Shown here: positions 7,090-15,929 of the stretch, piece by piece
Layout of the letters: the number at the start of each line of letters is the position of its first letter
How positions within the stretch are numbered: the stretch's first letter is position 1
NCBI RefSeq assembly: GCF_001753165.1
Contig: NZ_CP017448.1
Coordinates: 1,630,462 to 1,694,461 of the forward strand
Source of the DNA: Acidihalobacter aeolianus
Lineage (GTDB): Bacteria > Pseudomonadota > Gammaproteobacteria > DSM-5130 > Acidihalobacteraceae
Length of the DNA stretch: 64,000 bases
Reading direction: 5' to 3'
The notes under the pieces: generated by a model
The model's input: the letters and a program-made list of their open reading frames with translations, nothing else
Databases searched by the model: none
What the model was told of the DNA's origin: nothing
Made by a program: the position numbers and the translations under genes

Positions 7090-7498
7090 TTAATGGGATT
7101 AAGACAATGCTTTCTTAGCGTCGATGCAATGTGCGCACGGTCCGAACGGACATTCCCCGCTTAATGGGATTAAGACCAACCATACTGACAGCCACTCACG
7201 TGCCGCCCGGTCCGAACGGACATTCCCCGCTTAATGGGATTAAGACATCTCGATCTTGCTGCGATCGAATTCGGCCAGTTGTCCGAACGGACCTTCCCCG
7301 TGAAATGGCATTAGCGTTGCTGCGATTTAACAAACACCTGAATCCGTATTTTCGCATGCAGCCTTCAACATGATTCGTTAACATTTCGTATCGCCACATG
7401 AATGAGCTGCAACGGTTGTGTTTTTTGAATAAAAACTGACATCATTATTGTTGGCAGACGGAAATGATGTCGATTCAACGTATTCTGCGCACACTGAT

Positions 7499-8984
7499 CC
7501 TGTAACTACGCCAGTTTGGCCACGCTTATCGGCCTTTCTTTATCCGTAGGCCAGTTTCTGATACACCGTTTCAAAGGCCTGAAGTGCACGGCAACCTTTG
7601 CCAAAGCCTATCTTGATGTAGCGCGATGTTCGGATGATGCGTGCGGCAACATACATCAGCTCTTGCATCACTGTCTTGATCCGTCGCCTTTTCGCTTTGT
7701 TGCGTTTCGGAGACGTTGGACCCAACAAGCCGTTTTGCCCAATCCAGCGCAGGATATTGTAGGCCAGCACACTGGCTCCCAATACCAACGCATTGGTGGC
7801 GAATTTCCCGGAGGGCAAGCGTTCGATATCCATGTCAGTTTTAAATTCGCTGTGGAACTGTTCCGATGTACCATGATCCGCATAAAGCTGAATGATATCG
7901 CCTTCACTGATGTCCAGGCTTGTCCACCATCCTTCAAGATCAATCTCGGGAACCAGCAATATCTGCCCCTGTTTATCAATGGTTCTTTCAGTTAGACGAA
8001 TGACCTGCCGTACCGAATACTCATAACCTTGCCATTGCCGCGAAACCTGCAGACTGAAAGTGGCTATCCGCTTGCCTTCCCGTGGCTCTTCCCATCGTCC
8101 TTTTTGTTCCGCAAGCTCAAGCCAATAGGCTTTATCCTGTTTGCGGGGATTCCATTTGATGAGGAAATCAACAGGGGACTGGGTTTTATGGTCTTCGCTG
8201 TGCTCGAGGATGACGTCGATGTTCTCGATGGAATCGTTGCCGCCATCGAGCCTGAGCAAAAGGGGCTGCGTTGTGATTTCCCGGGCCTGTCGCAAGGTCT
8301 TTGCCAGCAAGGCCGGTGTGTCTTTCTGGCAATGCTGCTTGCCTTCACGAAAGTCAAAGCCGATACAATAGCCTTCCTGGCCGAGGTATACCGCCATGGG
8401 GGCAAACCCGTCATGTCCCTTATAGGTTCTCGATACGCCTTCTTTGTGGCTGCCCGAATTATCCATCGGGGTCACATCGGCATCGATCGGAATATGTCCG
8501 GTGGGCAAGGGCCGTAGCGTAGGTTGGATATTGCTCAGAAAATCCCGGCTGGCTCTCTCGACGATGGGCAAAAAGTGTTCCGCATGTTTATCCATGCGTT
8601 GGCGCAGTGTCGCTTCGCAAGGGATGTCATTGATATCCATCGCGCTCATGAAATAGAATTCACTCTCAATGGTATTGATGGCCTCAAAATCGCTTTTTCC
8701 GATACTCAGTAATGCCAGGTAGCTCTTGATGACATCAGAATGCTTGATGCCATGGCGTAACGGGATGCTTGCATCCAGCTGGCTACTCAGCTTCGTGTGG
8801 CGTTTTATGGCCTGACCGATCAGTGCCAGGCCACTGTGGCTGATGATATCTGCATCTGATTGTTCAATTTTGAAGCGCTTCATTTTTTCACTGACTGAGT
8901 GACCTTTTCGAGAGCGTCTATTTTAGCAATATAGCCTATAAATTACGGCTATTTATCACATCATAATGGCCTGCTAAGTTACGG
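7499..8984 (-). mobile_element. IS1380-family-like insertion sequence (ends tentative)
   Basis: A transposase gene on the minus strand is flanked by imperfect inverted ends. The left end reads CCTGTAACTACGCCAG from 7499. The right end, read on the minus strand from 8984, is CCGTAACTTAGCAGG. I see no clear target duplication, so the exact boundaries are uncertain. The element lies between CRISPR array 2 and the attachment site, and may have displaced the end of whatever was originally transcribed there. Confidence 0.5.
7540..8883 (-). CDS. IS1380-family transposase
   Basis: A 447-residue DDE transposase. Family features visible are the acidic first motif (PIDADVTPMDNSGSHKEGVS), the second (LLLRLDGGNDS), and the C-terminal block YADHGTSEQFHSEFKTDMD followed by LVLGASVLAYNILRWIGQ. 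The length is normal for the family and the frame is intact. The promoter-proximal end faces right. No strong ribosome-binding site precedes the ATG. It is AT-richer than its surroundings, consistent with separate arrival. Confidence 0.85.
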   Translation of the reverse strand: MKRFKIEQSDADIISHSGLALIGQAIKRHTKLSSQLDASIPLRHGIKHSDVIKSYLALLSIGKSDFEAINTIESEFYFMSAMDINDIPCEATLRQRMDKHAEHFLPIVERASRDFLSNIQPTLRPLPTGHIPIDADVTPMDNSGSHKEGVSRTYKGHDGFAPMAVYLGQEGYCIGFDFREGKQHCQKDTPALLAKTLRQAREITTQPLLLRLDGGNDSIENIDVILEHSEDHKTQSPVDFLIKWNPRKQDKAYWLELAEQKGRWEEPREGKRIATFSLQVSRQWQGYEYSVRQVIRLTERTIDKQGQILLVPEIDLEGWWTSLDISEGDIIQLYADHGTSEQFHSEFKTDMDIERLPSGKFATNALVLGASVLAYNILRWIGQNGLLGPTSPKRNKAKRRRIKTVMQELMYVAARIIRTSRYIKIGFGKGCRALQAFETVYQKLAYG

Positions 8985-8999
8985 ATTCAGGAAACATAA

Positions 9000-9025
9000 A
9001 GCCCTCATTGAAGAGGACTTTTTTT
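9000..9025 (+). terminator. Orphan rightward terminator near the element end
   Basis: AGCCCTC (9000-9006) and GAGGACT (9013-9019) pair with one mismatch around ATTGAA and run into seven Ts. No rightward gene ends here. The IS1380-like element abuts it on the left, so the transcript it once ended may have been cut off. The rest of 8884-9239 is AT-rich and holds an inverted repeat and direct repeats but no gene. Confidence 0.55.
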
Positions 9026-9084
9026 ATGCGTTAACGAATAAATACTGCGGGTATTAGTGGCGCGAAAATCAACTAATCGCAATA

Positions 9085-9186
9085 TATCGGTATAATTAAC
9101 ACCGATAATTGATCACCCGAAAAGCTTGCGGGACATTTGCGGGACAAGGTGGTGCATTGTGGTGCCAAGTGATGCTTTGCGGGACA
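9085..9186. repeat. Direct and inverted repeats beside the attachment site
   Basis: TTGCGGGACA occurs three times (9126-9135, 9137-9146, 9177-9186). The first two are 11 bp apart, about one helical turn. Just left of them TATCGGT (9085-9091) and ACCGATA (9101-9107) form a 7-bp inverted repeat. Clustered short direct repeats next to a tRNA attachment core are typical of integrase arm-binding sites. The assignment is inferred from position. Confidence 0.5.
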
Positions 9187-9239
9187 ACGGACGCCCAGGA
9201 ATATGTCTATAAAACAAACGGTTAATGTGTCTGAGTGCA

Positions 9240-9285
<46 letters not shown>

Positions 9286-9354
9286 TTAGCACGAACGGCC
9301 GACTGCAGTCTAAGCCGAGGTCCATACCAGTAATATAAGCTCATCCCCATTGCT

Positions 9355-9394
9355 GTCGATGCGATCCGCTCGGATCGCGTCGACTTGCTTTTAT
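9355..9394 (+). terminator. Hairpin terminator left from the tRNA-Pro locus
   Basis: GCGATCCG (9361-9368) and CGGATCGC (9371-9378) form a perfect stem, extended by GTCGA and TCGAC outside, and are followed by TTGCTTTTATTGG. It lies 70 bp after the tRNA fragment in the same direction, where the native tRNA-Pro terminator would be. The remainder of 9285-9604 shows no gene. Confidence 0.65.
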
Positions 9395-9604
9395 TGGTTT
9401 CGATCTTGCCGCCAAGCCTGATCCACCCAGACTTAATCTAAGTCGCGATATACTCAACCCTTATAAAATCATGAGAATAAGGAACGGGTTGAAGGTATCT
9501 GGGCGAGCCGTGCGCAATATAGCGTTCTCGTCTAGCGGATCGATCGTCATATCGTATCGATTGGCGTTATTCGGCCAGGCGATGCGTGAGGGAGCGGAAT
9601 TCGG

Positions 9605-10867
9605 ATGGAAGATTGGCAGGCGGAAGGGCCCGACGCAGACGTATTCGACGACTTGCCGGCCCCAGTCGTGTGCTTCAGGGAGGGTACGATCATTTATGCG
9701 AACGAACCGGCCGCAGCTCTATTGGGTGCCCCAACCACGAGCGAAGTTATCGGTTCATCTATCTTTGATTTCATCCATCCCCTCGATCGCATACGCATCG
9801 CCAACCGCCTGCGATGGCTGAAACCCCGCAAGGGAGCCTACCCGGTGATCGAAATGCTGATACGCACTCGCCAGGGTGATCTGCGTGGGGTGAGTGCCTC
9901 TGCTCGCACATCAAACCGGTTGAGGCAGGGGATTGTCGCCGTATTGATGGATATCACTCACAGACGTCTGAAAACCTATCTACAGGAAACCGAACGTAAC
10001 ATCGTGCGCCTGTTCGAAAACACCACGGATATCTATTACCGCATCGATGCGCAGGGCAAGATTCTCATGGCGAGTCCTGCGGTAGAGCGGATACTCGGAT
10101 ACCGCAGCGACGAGATGCTCGGCCAGGACTCAAGCGTTTTTTATGCCGATCCTGATGATCGCGAGCGATTCCTATCGGTACTTCGCCGCGACAAGTCCGT
10201 GGCAGATTACGAGGTACAGCTGCGCAGCAAGCATGGCGCACTGGTTGATGCCTCAATCAGCTCGCACGCGCTGTATGACGAAGCGGGCAACTACATCGCC
10301 GTGGAAGGTGTGATTCGCGACCTGACCGAACGCAAGCAGCTTGAACGCAAACTGCATGTGCTCGCAACCACGGATGAACTCACGGGCATCAGCAATCGCC
10401 GCATCTTTTTCGAACTCGCCACACAAGCCCTGCATCGCGCAAGTCGCCATGGGCGGCAGCTGGTTCTCTTGATCCTTGACATAGACTGGTTCAAGGAGAT
10501 CAACGACCGTTATGGCCATCTCGGCGGTGACGAGGCGCTGCGTGCATTCACCCTCGCAGTCAAGGATGAACTGCGCGAAATCGACCTCTTCGGCCGCCTG
10601 GGGGGTGAAGAATTCGGCGTCGTGCTGGAGGATTGCCCGCCGCACGAGGGCGAAAGCGTGGGCCAGCGCATCCGATTAAGGGTGGAAGGCCTGCAAGTCA
10701 GCCCACGAGACGGCGAAATTCTGCGTATGTCCGTCAGTATCGGCGCGACCTGTAACCGCTTGCAGGATGCGCGTATCGAATCGCTGATGGATCGCGCCGA
10801 TCAAGCGCTCTATCGCGCTAAGAGCGACGGGAGAAACTGTCTCCGCTGGTATGCCGACACCCGCTGA
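9605..10867 (+). CDS. PAS-PAS-GGDEF diguanylate cyclase
   Basis: A 420-residue signalling protein predicted to make cyclic di-GMP from two GTP in response to a sensed signal. Two PAS-type domains occupy about residues 12-118 and 128-245. The GGDEF domain fills 250-420 with the active-site motif GGEEF at 333-337. An inhibitory I-site REID (324-327) stands five residues before it, as expected for product feedback. No membrane segments are visible, so it is probably cytoplasmic. It is the first chromosomal gene after the element junction and starts about 320 bp from the attachment site. The signal is unknown. Confidence 0.88.
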   Translation: MEDWQAEGPDADVFDDLPAPVVCFREGTIIYANEPAAALLGAPTTSEVIGSSIFDFIHPLDRIRIANRLRWLKPRKGAYPVIEMLIRTRQGDLRGVSASARTSNRLRQGIVAVLMDITHRRLKTYLQETERNIVRLFENTTDIYYRIDAQGKILMASPAVERILGYRSDEMLGQDSSVFYADPDDRERFLSVLRRDKSVADYEVQLRSKHGALVDASISSHALYDEAGNYIAVEGVIRDLTERKQLERKLHVLATTDELTGISNRRIFFELATQALHRASRHGRQLVLLILDIDWFKEINDRYGHLGGDEALRAFTLAVKDELREIDLFGRLGGEEFGVVLEDCPPHEGESVGQRIRLRVEGLQVSPRDGEILRMSVSIGATCNRLQDARIESLMDRADQALYRAKSDGRNCLRWYADTR

Positions 10868-10982
10868 CGGGTAGGCATTCACCATCTACTAGCAGTAGCC
10901 GCATCCGCCGCTACATCGTGTCGCAAACCTGTCCGAAATCTTAGACTGAATCGGCCCAAATGAATGTCATAGTCCTTCTTCG

Positions 10983-12011
10983 ATGCGCCTCCACCTGATT
11001 GTTCCCGGGCTACTCCGCCCACTCGCACCCTGGCTGCGCGATTACGCGTGGCGCCCGCAAGCAGAGGCCTTGTCGCAGTTACTGGCCGGTGCTGGGGAGA
11101 CAGCGGATACGCGCGCAGATGCCTTCGAAATGGCGGCTGTTTTGCTCGGCTGGGAAGGAGCGGAAGGCCATCTGCCCGCAGCAGGGTATCGCACACGAGC
11201 GCACGATCTACCTGTACCGTCAGCAGGCGACTGGCTCTGCGCAGACCCCATACATCTCAAGGCCGATGCCAACGATGCGCAGGTCGTGGACCGTTCGGGT
11301 TTCACCCTGCGTCTCGATGAAGCCGGCGAACTCATCGAGCTGCTCGAAAACATCCTGGGTGGCGATGGTTGGCACTTCCATCTCGGCTCAGCACACGAAT
11401 GGTATCTGCAGACTCCGCGAGGCATGGCCCCACACATGCCGATGCTCAGCCAAGTCGCAGGACGCCACCCACGCCGCGAATGGCAGGCCGCGGACATCCC
11501 TCGCGAATGGCATACGCGTCTGACGGAAATGCAGATGGTGCTATATCAAGCGGCCGTCAATCGAGCGCGCGAGGCGCGCGGCGAACCTGTCATCAACAGC
11601 CTGTGGTGCTGGGGCAAGGGTGATGCCGTCGAACTTTCGGGCGGTGGCGTCACGGCGGTGATGGGTGACGGCAATCTGCTGGCCGGGCTGGCGCAAGCCG
11701 CAAATCTGAATTGCATCGAACCCAAGCCCGAAGCACTGGATGCGGCAGACAAGGCAGAGACGATTCTCCTCCTGGAGATGCTGGCGCCCCCAGCCGCCTA
11801 CGATGATCTGAACGCCTGGGATCAAACTCTCAAGCATGCCGATGTGGAATGGTTCGAGCCGCTCCTGGCACGTCTTGAAACCCGGCGCATCGATGAGATC
11901 GTGCTGTACGCAGACGGTCGTTCCTGGCAGATCCGGAAGCGAGGTTTCCTGCAACGTCTGCGGGCACCTCAACCCCTGGCACGCGCCCTGAACATCTCCG
12001 ATCCAGCATGA
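10983..12011 (+). CDS. Phosphoglycerate-mutase-like conserved protein upstream of recJ
   Basis: A 342-residue protein resembling the uncharacterised family often annotated as phosphoglycerate mutase or regulatory protein near recJ. Features are the start MRLHLIVPGLL, a segment WHFHLGSAHEWYLQTP around residue 130, and SLWCWGKGDAVEL around 215. The family is linked to the alkaline-phosphatase superfamily by similarity only, and I see no full metal-binding set to prove catalysis. Its stop overlaps the start of the broken DUF72 gene (ATGA), suggesting these genes once formed an operon with recJ. Confidence 0.6.
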   Translation: MRLHLIVPGLLRPLAPWLRDYAWRPQAEALSQLLAGAGETADTRADAFEMAAVLLGWEGAEGHLPAAGYRTRAHDLPVPSAGDWLCADPIHLKADANDAQVVDRSGFTLRLDEAGELIELLENILGGDGWHFHLGSAHEWYLQTPRGMAPHMPMLSQVAGRHPRREWQAADIPREWHTRLTEMQMVLYQAAVNRAREARGEPVINSLWCWGKGDAVELSGGGVTAVMGDGNLLAGLAQAANLNCIEPKPEALDAADKAETILLLEMLAPPAAYDDLNAWDQTLKHADVEWFEPLLARLETRRIDEIVLYADGRSWQIRKRGFLQRLRAPQPLARALNISDPA

Positions 12012-12789
12012 ACGGCCATACTCGTCCTGGGCTGGCGTCGGATCGGAAAGGCGGCCTATGGGTAGGTACCTCTGGATGGGTCTATCCCCACTGGAAAGAA
12101 ACCGTATACCCGTCCGCACTGCCACGTTCACACTGGCTGAAGTATTACGCCGAACACCTGAACAGCGTGGAGATCGACTCCAGCTTCTATCGCCTACCAT
12201 CGGCACACAACCTAGCCAGCTGATGCGATGCGGTAAACGAGGATTTCGTCTTCGCATGCAAGGCGAGCCGCTATCTGACGCATATGATTAAGCTGCACGC
12301 TCCAGCAACCGCCCTACCCGATATCGTCGATTGCATCGGACACATGAAAACCCATGGCGGTCCGCTGCTTTCCAGTTGCCGCCTCATTGGCGAGCGGACC
12401 CGGGGCGGCTTGCGGACTTGCTGGACGCCTTGCCTGCGACACTCCGCTGTGCGTTCGAATTTCGAGATGCCAGCTGGCATTGCGACACGATTTACGATGC
12501 TGCGAAGCCATGGCGCAGCGATGTGTATCTACGACCTGAACGGTCAGGTTTCCCCACGCGAAATCACCGCTAACTTCATCTACATACCTCTGCATGGTCC
12601 AACCGCCGCCTATCGCGGCAGCTACGACGACAAGGCCTTGCAGGCATGGGCCGCAACGATCGAGGCCTGGCGCAATCGTGGGAATGACGTCTACGCTTAC
12701 TTCAACAATGACGAAGCGGGTTATGCCTTCGCAAACGCGAGAGGCGCCTTGGCGCCATGCTCCAAACCGGCAGAACGGGCTCGAGTTGA
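12008..12789 (+). pseudogene. DUF72 family protein, multiply disrupted
   Basis: The N-terminus GLWVGTSGWVYPHWK and later blocks (FEFRDASWH, CIYDLNGQVSPREITANFIY, DVYAYFNNDEAGYA) are characteristic of DUF72 proteins. Four lesions break the reading frame. An in-frame TGA at 12221-12223 stands where Trp is expected. Single-base frame changes occur near 12370 (a missing T before TTCCAGTTGCC), near 12498 and near 12740. The final frame stops at 12787-12789. Full-length members are about 240-260 residues, which matches the sum of the pieces. The role of DUF72 is unknown. Confidence 0.85.
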
Positions 12790-12941
12790 CCACGCAGTAT
12801 ACGGTCTAGAGAATGATCAGTTTGCATGGGGAGTGAAGAACGCGTGGCCATGCCGCCGAGCAGACAAACCGCGCATTCAGCGCAAGCCGGGCAAGGCGTT
12901 CTACGTCCTGTCTGCCGTCACTGGCCGAGAGGCCTGCGCGC

Positions 12942-14696
12942 ATGACCGATCTTCGCCCGCGACTACGTCGTCGCCCGGTTGCTCCGGGTGCTTTTCCAGC
13001 CGACATCCCCCCCTTGCTGCAACGTGTTTATGCGGCGCGTGGTGTGACCGGCGAAGAGGGTTTGGTTCGTGAGTTGGGCGCACTGAGCAACTTTCGTCCG
13101 CTCAGCGGCATCGATAAGGCTGCCGACCTTCTGGAACGTGCATTGCACGAGGCATGGCCCATCGTGGTGGTGGGAGATTACGACGCGGACGGGGCAACGA
13201 GCAGTGCCCTCGCGGTAACCGCCTTGCAGGCCTGTGGTGCCCGTCAGGTGAGTTATCTCGTACCCAATCGTGTCACCCAGGGATACGGACTGTCCGCGGC
13301 ATTGGCGGCAGAAGCATCCGGCCTCGGCGCACGATTGCTGATCACCGTGGACAACGGCATCGCAGCGGATTCCGGCGTAAGAGCGGCTCACGAAGCCGGC
13401 ATGTCCGTACTGGTGACCGATCATCATCTCCCGGGGGATACGCTCCCTCCCGCCGAGGCCATCGTCAACCCGAATCTGCCGGGGGATGCCTTTCCAAGCA
13501 AGGCGCTCGCGGGCGTTGGGGTGATTTTTTACGTCATGCTGGCCTTGCGCGCCAGGCTGAGAGAGAACCACTGGTTCGAGCAACAAGGCCTGCCCGAACC
13601 CAGATTCGCCGATCTGTTGGATCTGGTGGCGGTGGGTACCGTCGCCGACGTGGTCTCGCTCGACCGCAACAACCGAATTCTGGTCGAGCAGGGGCTGCGC
13701 CGAATCCGCGCTGGACATGCGCGTCCCGGCATACGCGCACTGCTGCGCGTGGCTGGTCGCGATCACGCCCGCATCGGCGCCAGCGACCTCGGATTTGCCG
13801 TAGGCCCGCGCCTGAATGCCGCCGGACGCCTCGACGACATGGCACTGGGCATCGAGTGCCTGCTGGCCACGGACGAAACGCGGGCCATGGCCCTGGCGCA
13901 ACGCCTCGACGCGCTCAATCGCGAACGCAGGGAACTGGAACAGGATGCGCGCACCCAGGCCATGGCCGCCGTCGAAAGCGCACTGAACCGAGTGGACAGC
14001 GGCGCATTGCCCGATGGGTTGTGCCTGTTCGACCCGGACTGGCACGAGGGCATCGTCGGGCTCGTCGCTGGGCGGCTCAAGGAACGCTTCCATCGTCCCG
14101 CGGCCGTGTTCGCACGCGGTGCCGACGGCCTGCTGAAAGGCTCGGTGCGCTCCGTTCCAGGGATCCATGTGCGCGATGTGCTGACCGACATCGCCACCCG
14201 AAACCCAGGACTGCTGGTGCGTTTCGGCGGCCATGCGATGGCCGCGGGCCTTTCCCTGGACGCGGTCAAGCTCGATGCGTTTGCAGACCTGTTCGCCGCA
14301 GAGATCGCGCGCCAGGCCGATCACGAGGCACTGCAACCCGTGTTGTGGAGCGACGGCGAGCTGGCTCCGGGTGAATTCACCCTGGCCAGTGCCGAAGCCC
14401 TGCGTGCTGGCGGCCCGTGGGGGCAGGGGTTCCCAGAACCCGTGTTCGACGGCATCTTCGCCGTCGAGCGCGCACGCGAGGTCGGGCAGGGACATTTGAA
14501 ACTGAGCCTGCGCGACCCGCGCGACGGGAACCAGCACGACGCCATTGCCTTTCAGTACGCGGAACTCGGCATGCCTGCCGACGGCGGTCGCGGTGAAACC
14601 CGTTTTGCCTTCCGTCTCGAGGTCAACGAGTTTCGCGGAGAACGCAAGCCGCAGCTTCTGATCACCGGCTATGCCCTGGAACTGACCCAGACATAG
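12942..14696 (+). CDS. recJ: Single-stranded-DNA-specific exonuclease RecJ
   Basis: RecJ degrades single-stranded DNA 5' to 3' in recombination and mismatch or base-excision repair. The 584-residue length is normal. The DHH phosphoesterase core shows DYDADG at 79-84, VDNGIA near 136 and DHH at 160-162. The DHHA1 domain shows RFGGHAMAAG near residue 430. It precedes prfB-lysS, as in many gammaproteobacteria. The frame is intact although the gene before it is decayed. Confidence 0.95.
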   Translation: MTDLRPRLRRRPVAPGAFPADIPPLLQRVYAARGVTGEEGLVRELGALSNFRPLSGIDKAADLLERALHEAWPIVVVGDYDADGATSSALAVTALQACGARQVSYLVPNRVTQGYGLSAALAAEASGLGARLLITVDNGIAADSGVRAAHEAGMSVLVTDHHLPGDTLPPAEAIVNPNLPGDAFPSKALAGVGVIFYVMLALRARLRENHWFEQQGLPEPRFADLLDLVAVGTVADVVSLDRNNRILVEQGLRRIRAGHARPGIRALLRVAGRDHARIGASDLGFAVGPRLNAAGRLDDMALGIECLLATDETRAMALAQRLDALNRERRELEQDARTQAMAAVESALNRVDSGALPDGLCLFDPDWHEGIVGLVAGRLKERFHRPAAVFARGADGLLKGSVRSVPGIHVRDVLTDIATRNPGLLVRFGGHAMAAGLSLDAVKLDAFADLFAAEIARQADHEALQPVLWSDGELAPGEFTLASAEALRAGGPWGQGFPEPVFDGIFAVERAREVGQGHLKLSLRDPRDGNQHDAIAFQYAELGMPADGGRGETRFAFRLEVNEFRGERKPQLLITGYALELTQT

Positions 14697-14812
14697 CGCC
14701 GTTAATCCGGGACTGCGTGCACTCACAGCTTTGCCGTCACCCTGTTAGAATGCATCCCTTTTTCGGCGCCCTGCCTGGGTTAGGGGGAGCGCCAGACAGG
14801 ACGGAACACCGC

Positions 14813-15908
14813 ATGGAACTCAACCCGCTCTATCAACAGATTCAGGACCTGCAAGAGCGCTTGGTCGCTCTGAGGGGGTATCTTTGACGTCGACACCAAA
14901 CGCGAACGTCTCGAAGAGGTCAATCGCGAGCTCGAAGACCCCGGTGTCTGGAACGATCCCGAACGCGCCCAGGCGCTAGGCAAGGAGCGCGCCCAACTCG
15001 TCGTCGTGGTCGAAACCCACGACGAACTGGCCGAAGGCCTGACCGATGCGCGGGAACTGCTCGAACTGGCCGAAGCCGAGGACGATGCCGACACTGTGAC
15101 CTCCGTCGAGCGCGATCTCGATCGCTACGAATGCCAGGTCGGCGACCTCGAATTTCGTCGCATGTTTTCGGGCGAAATGGACAGCACCAATGCCTTTCTG
15201 GATATCCAGGCGGGTTCGGGCGGCACCGAGGCGCAGGACTGGGCCGAGATGCTGCTGCGCATGTACCTGCGCTGGGGCGAGCGCCGCGGCTTCACCACGG
15301 AACTGCTGGAGGCATCGCCGGGTGAAGTCGCGGGCATCAAGAGTGCGACGGTACGTTTCGAGGGTGAGTACGCCTATGGCTGGTTGCGCACCGAAACCGG
15401 CGTGCATCGCCTGGTGCGCAAATCGCCCTTCGACTCGGGCAACCGCCGTCACACCTCGTTCGCTGCGGTATTCGTGTCGCCGGAGATCGACGATGACATC
15501 GACATCGACATCAATCCTGCCGACCTGCGTGTCGACGTGTACCGTGCCAGCGGCGCGGGTGGTCAGCACGTCAACCGCACCGAATCCGCCGTGCGCATCA
15601 CCCACATACCGACCGGCGTCGTCACGCAATGTCAGAACGACCGCTCGCAGCACAAGAATCGCGCGACGGCCATGAAGCAGCTCAAGGCCAAACTCTACGA
15701 GCTGGAAGTGCAGAAACGCTCTGCCGAACAACAGGCCAAGGAAGATGCCAAGTCAGACATCGGCTGGGGCAGTCAAATACGCTCGTATGTGCTGGATCAG
15801 TCGCGGATCAAGGATCTACGCACCAACGTGGAAATCGGCAACACCCAATCCGTGCTCGACGGCGGACTGGATCCCTTCATCGAGGCCGCGCTCAAGAGTG
15901 GTCTGTAA
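14813..15908 (+). CDS. prfB: Peptide chain release factor 2 with programmed +1 frameshift
   Basis: RF2 recognises UAA and UGA stop codons and triggers peptide release. Translation starts at ATG 14813 and reads 24 codons to an in-frame TGA at 14885. A +1 shift at CTT then continues in the frame ending at 15908, giving about 365 residues. The stop-recognition motif SPF (in VRKSPFDSG) and the catalytic GGQ ([10 protein letters not shown]) are present. The shift is autoregulatory: scarce RF2 lets ribosomes pause and slip. lysS follows after 21 bp, as in E. coli. Confidence 0.97.
14873..14887 (+). other. RF2 programmed frameshift signal
   Basis: A Shine-Dalgarno-like AGGGGG (14873-14878) is followed by TAT, then CTT and TGA C (14882-14888). 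This is the canonical prfB arrangement, in which the internal anti-SD pairing, a slippery CTT and a weak TGA-C stop promote +1 slippage. Confidence 0.95.
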
Positions 15909-15929
15909 ACTAAAATATTGATAATTGAC

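Larger units (their letters stand above)
5695..7317 (+). CRISPR. CRISPR array 2 (5 repeats, 4 spacers), split by an IS
   Basis: Repeats of 37 bp lie at 5695-5731, 5767-5791 continued at 7094-7105 (split), 7140-7176, 7210-7246 and 7281-7317. Spacers are 35, 34, 33 and 34 bp. The repeat differs from array 1 at two places (GGACATTCCCCGCTTAAT). The last repeat is degenerate and carries the array 1 form ACCTTCCCCG. Repeat 2 is interrupted by an IS5-family element with TTAA duplicated. Without the element the repeat closes perfectly. The insertion separates the leader and first spacer from the three older spacers. The stretch 7318-7498 shows no gene. Confidence 0.93.

Noticed and set aside
256-7093. 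Composite transposon formed by the two IS5 copies
   Set aside because: Each copy has its own matching 4-bp duplication, which argues for two separate insertions.
4561-7317. Assigning a CRISPR subtype from the repeat
   Set aside because: The 37-bp length and ATTAAGAC end only hint at a Cas6-processed type I or III system; without cas genes this cannot be decided.
12963-14726. A 587-codon open frame opposite recJ
   Set aside because: Antisense shadow of a conserved gene with all RecJ motifs; no ribosome-binding site or domain.
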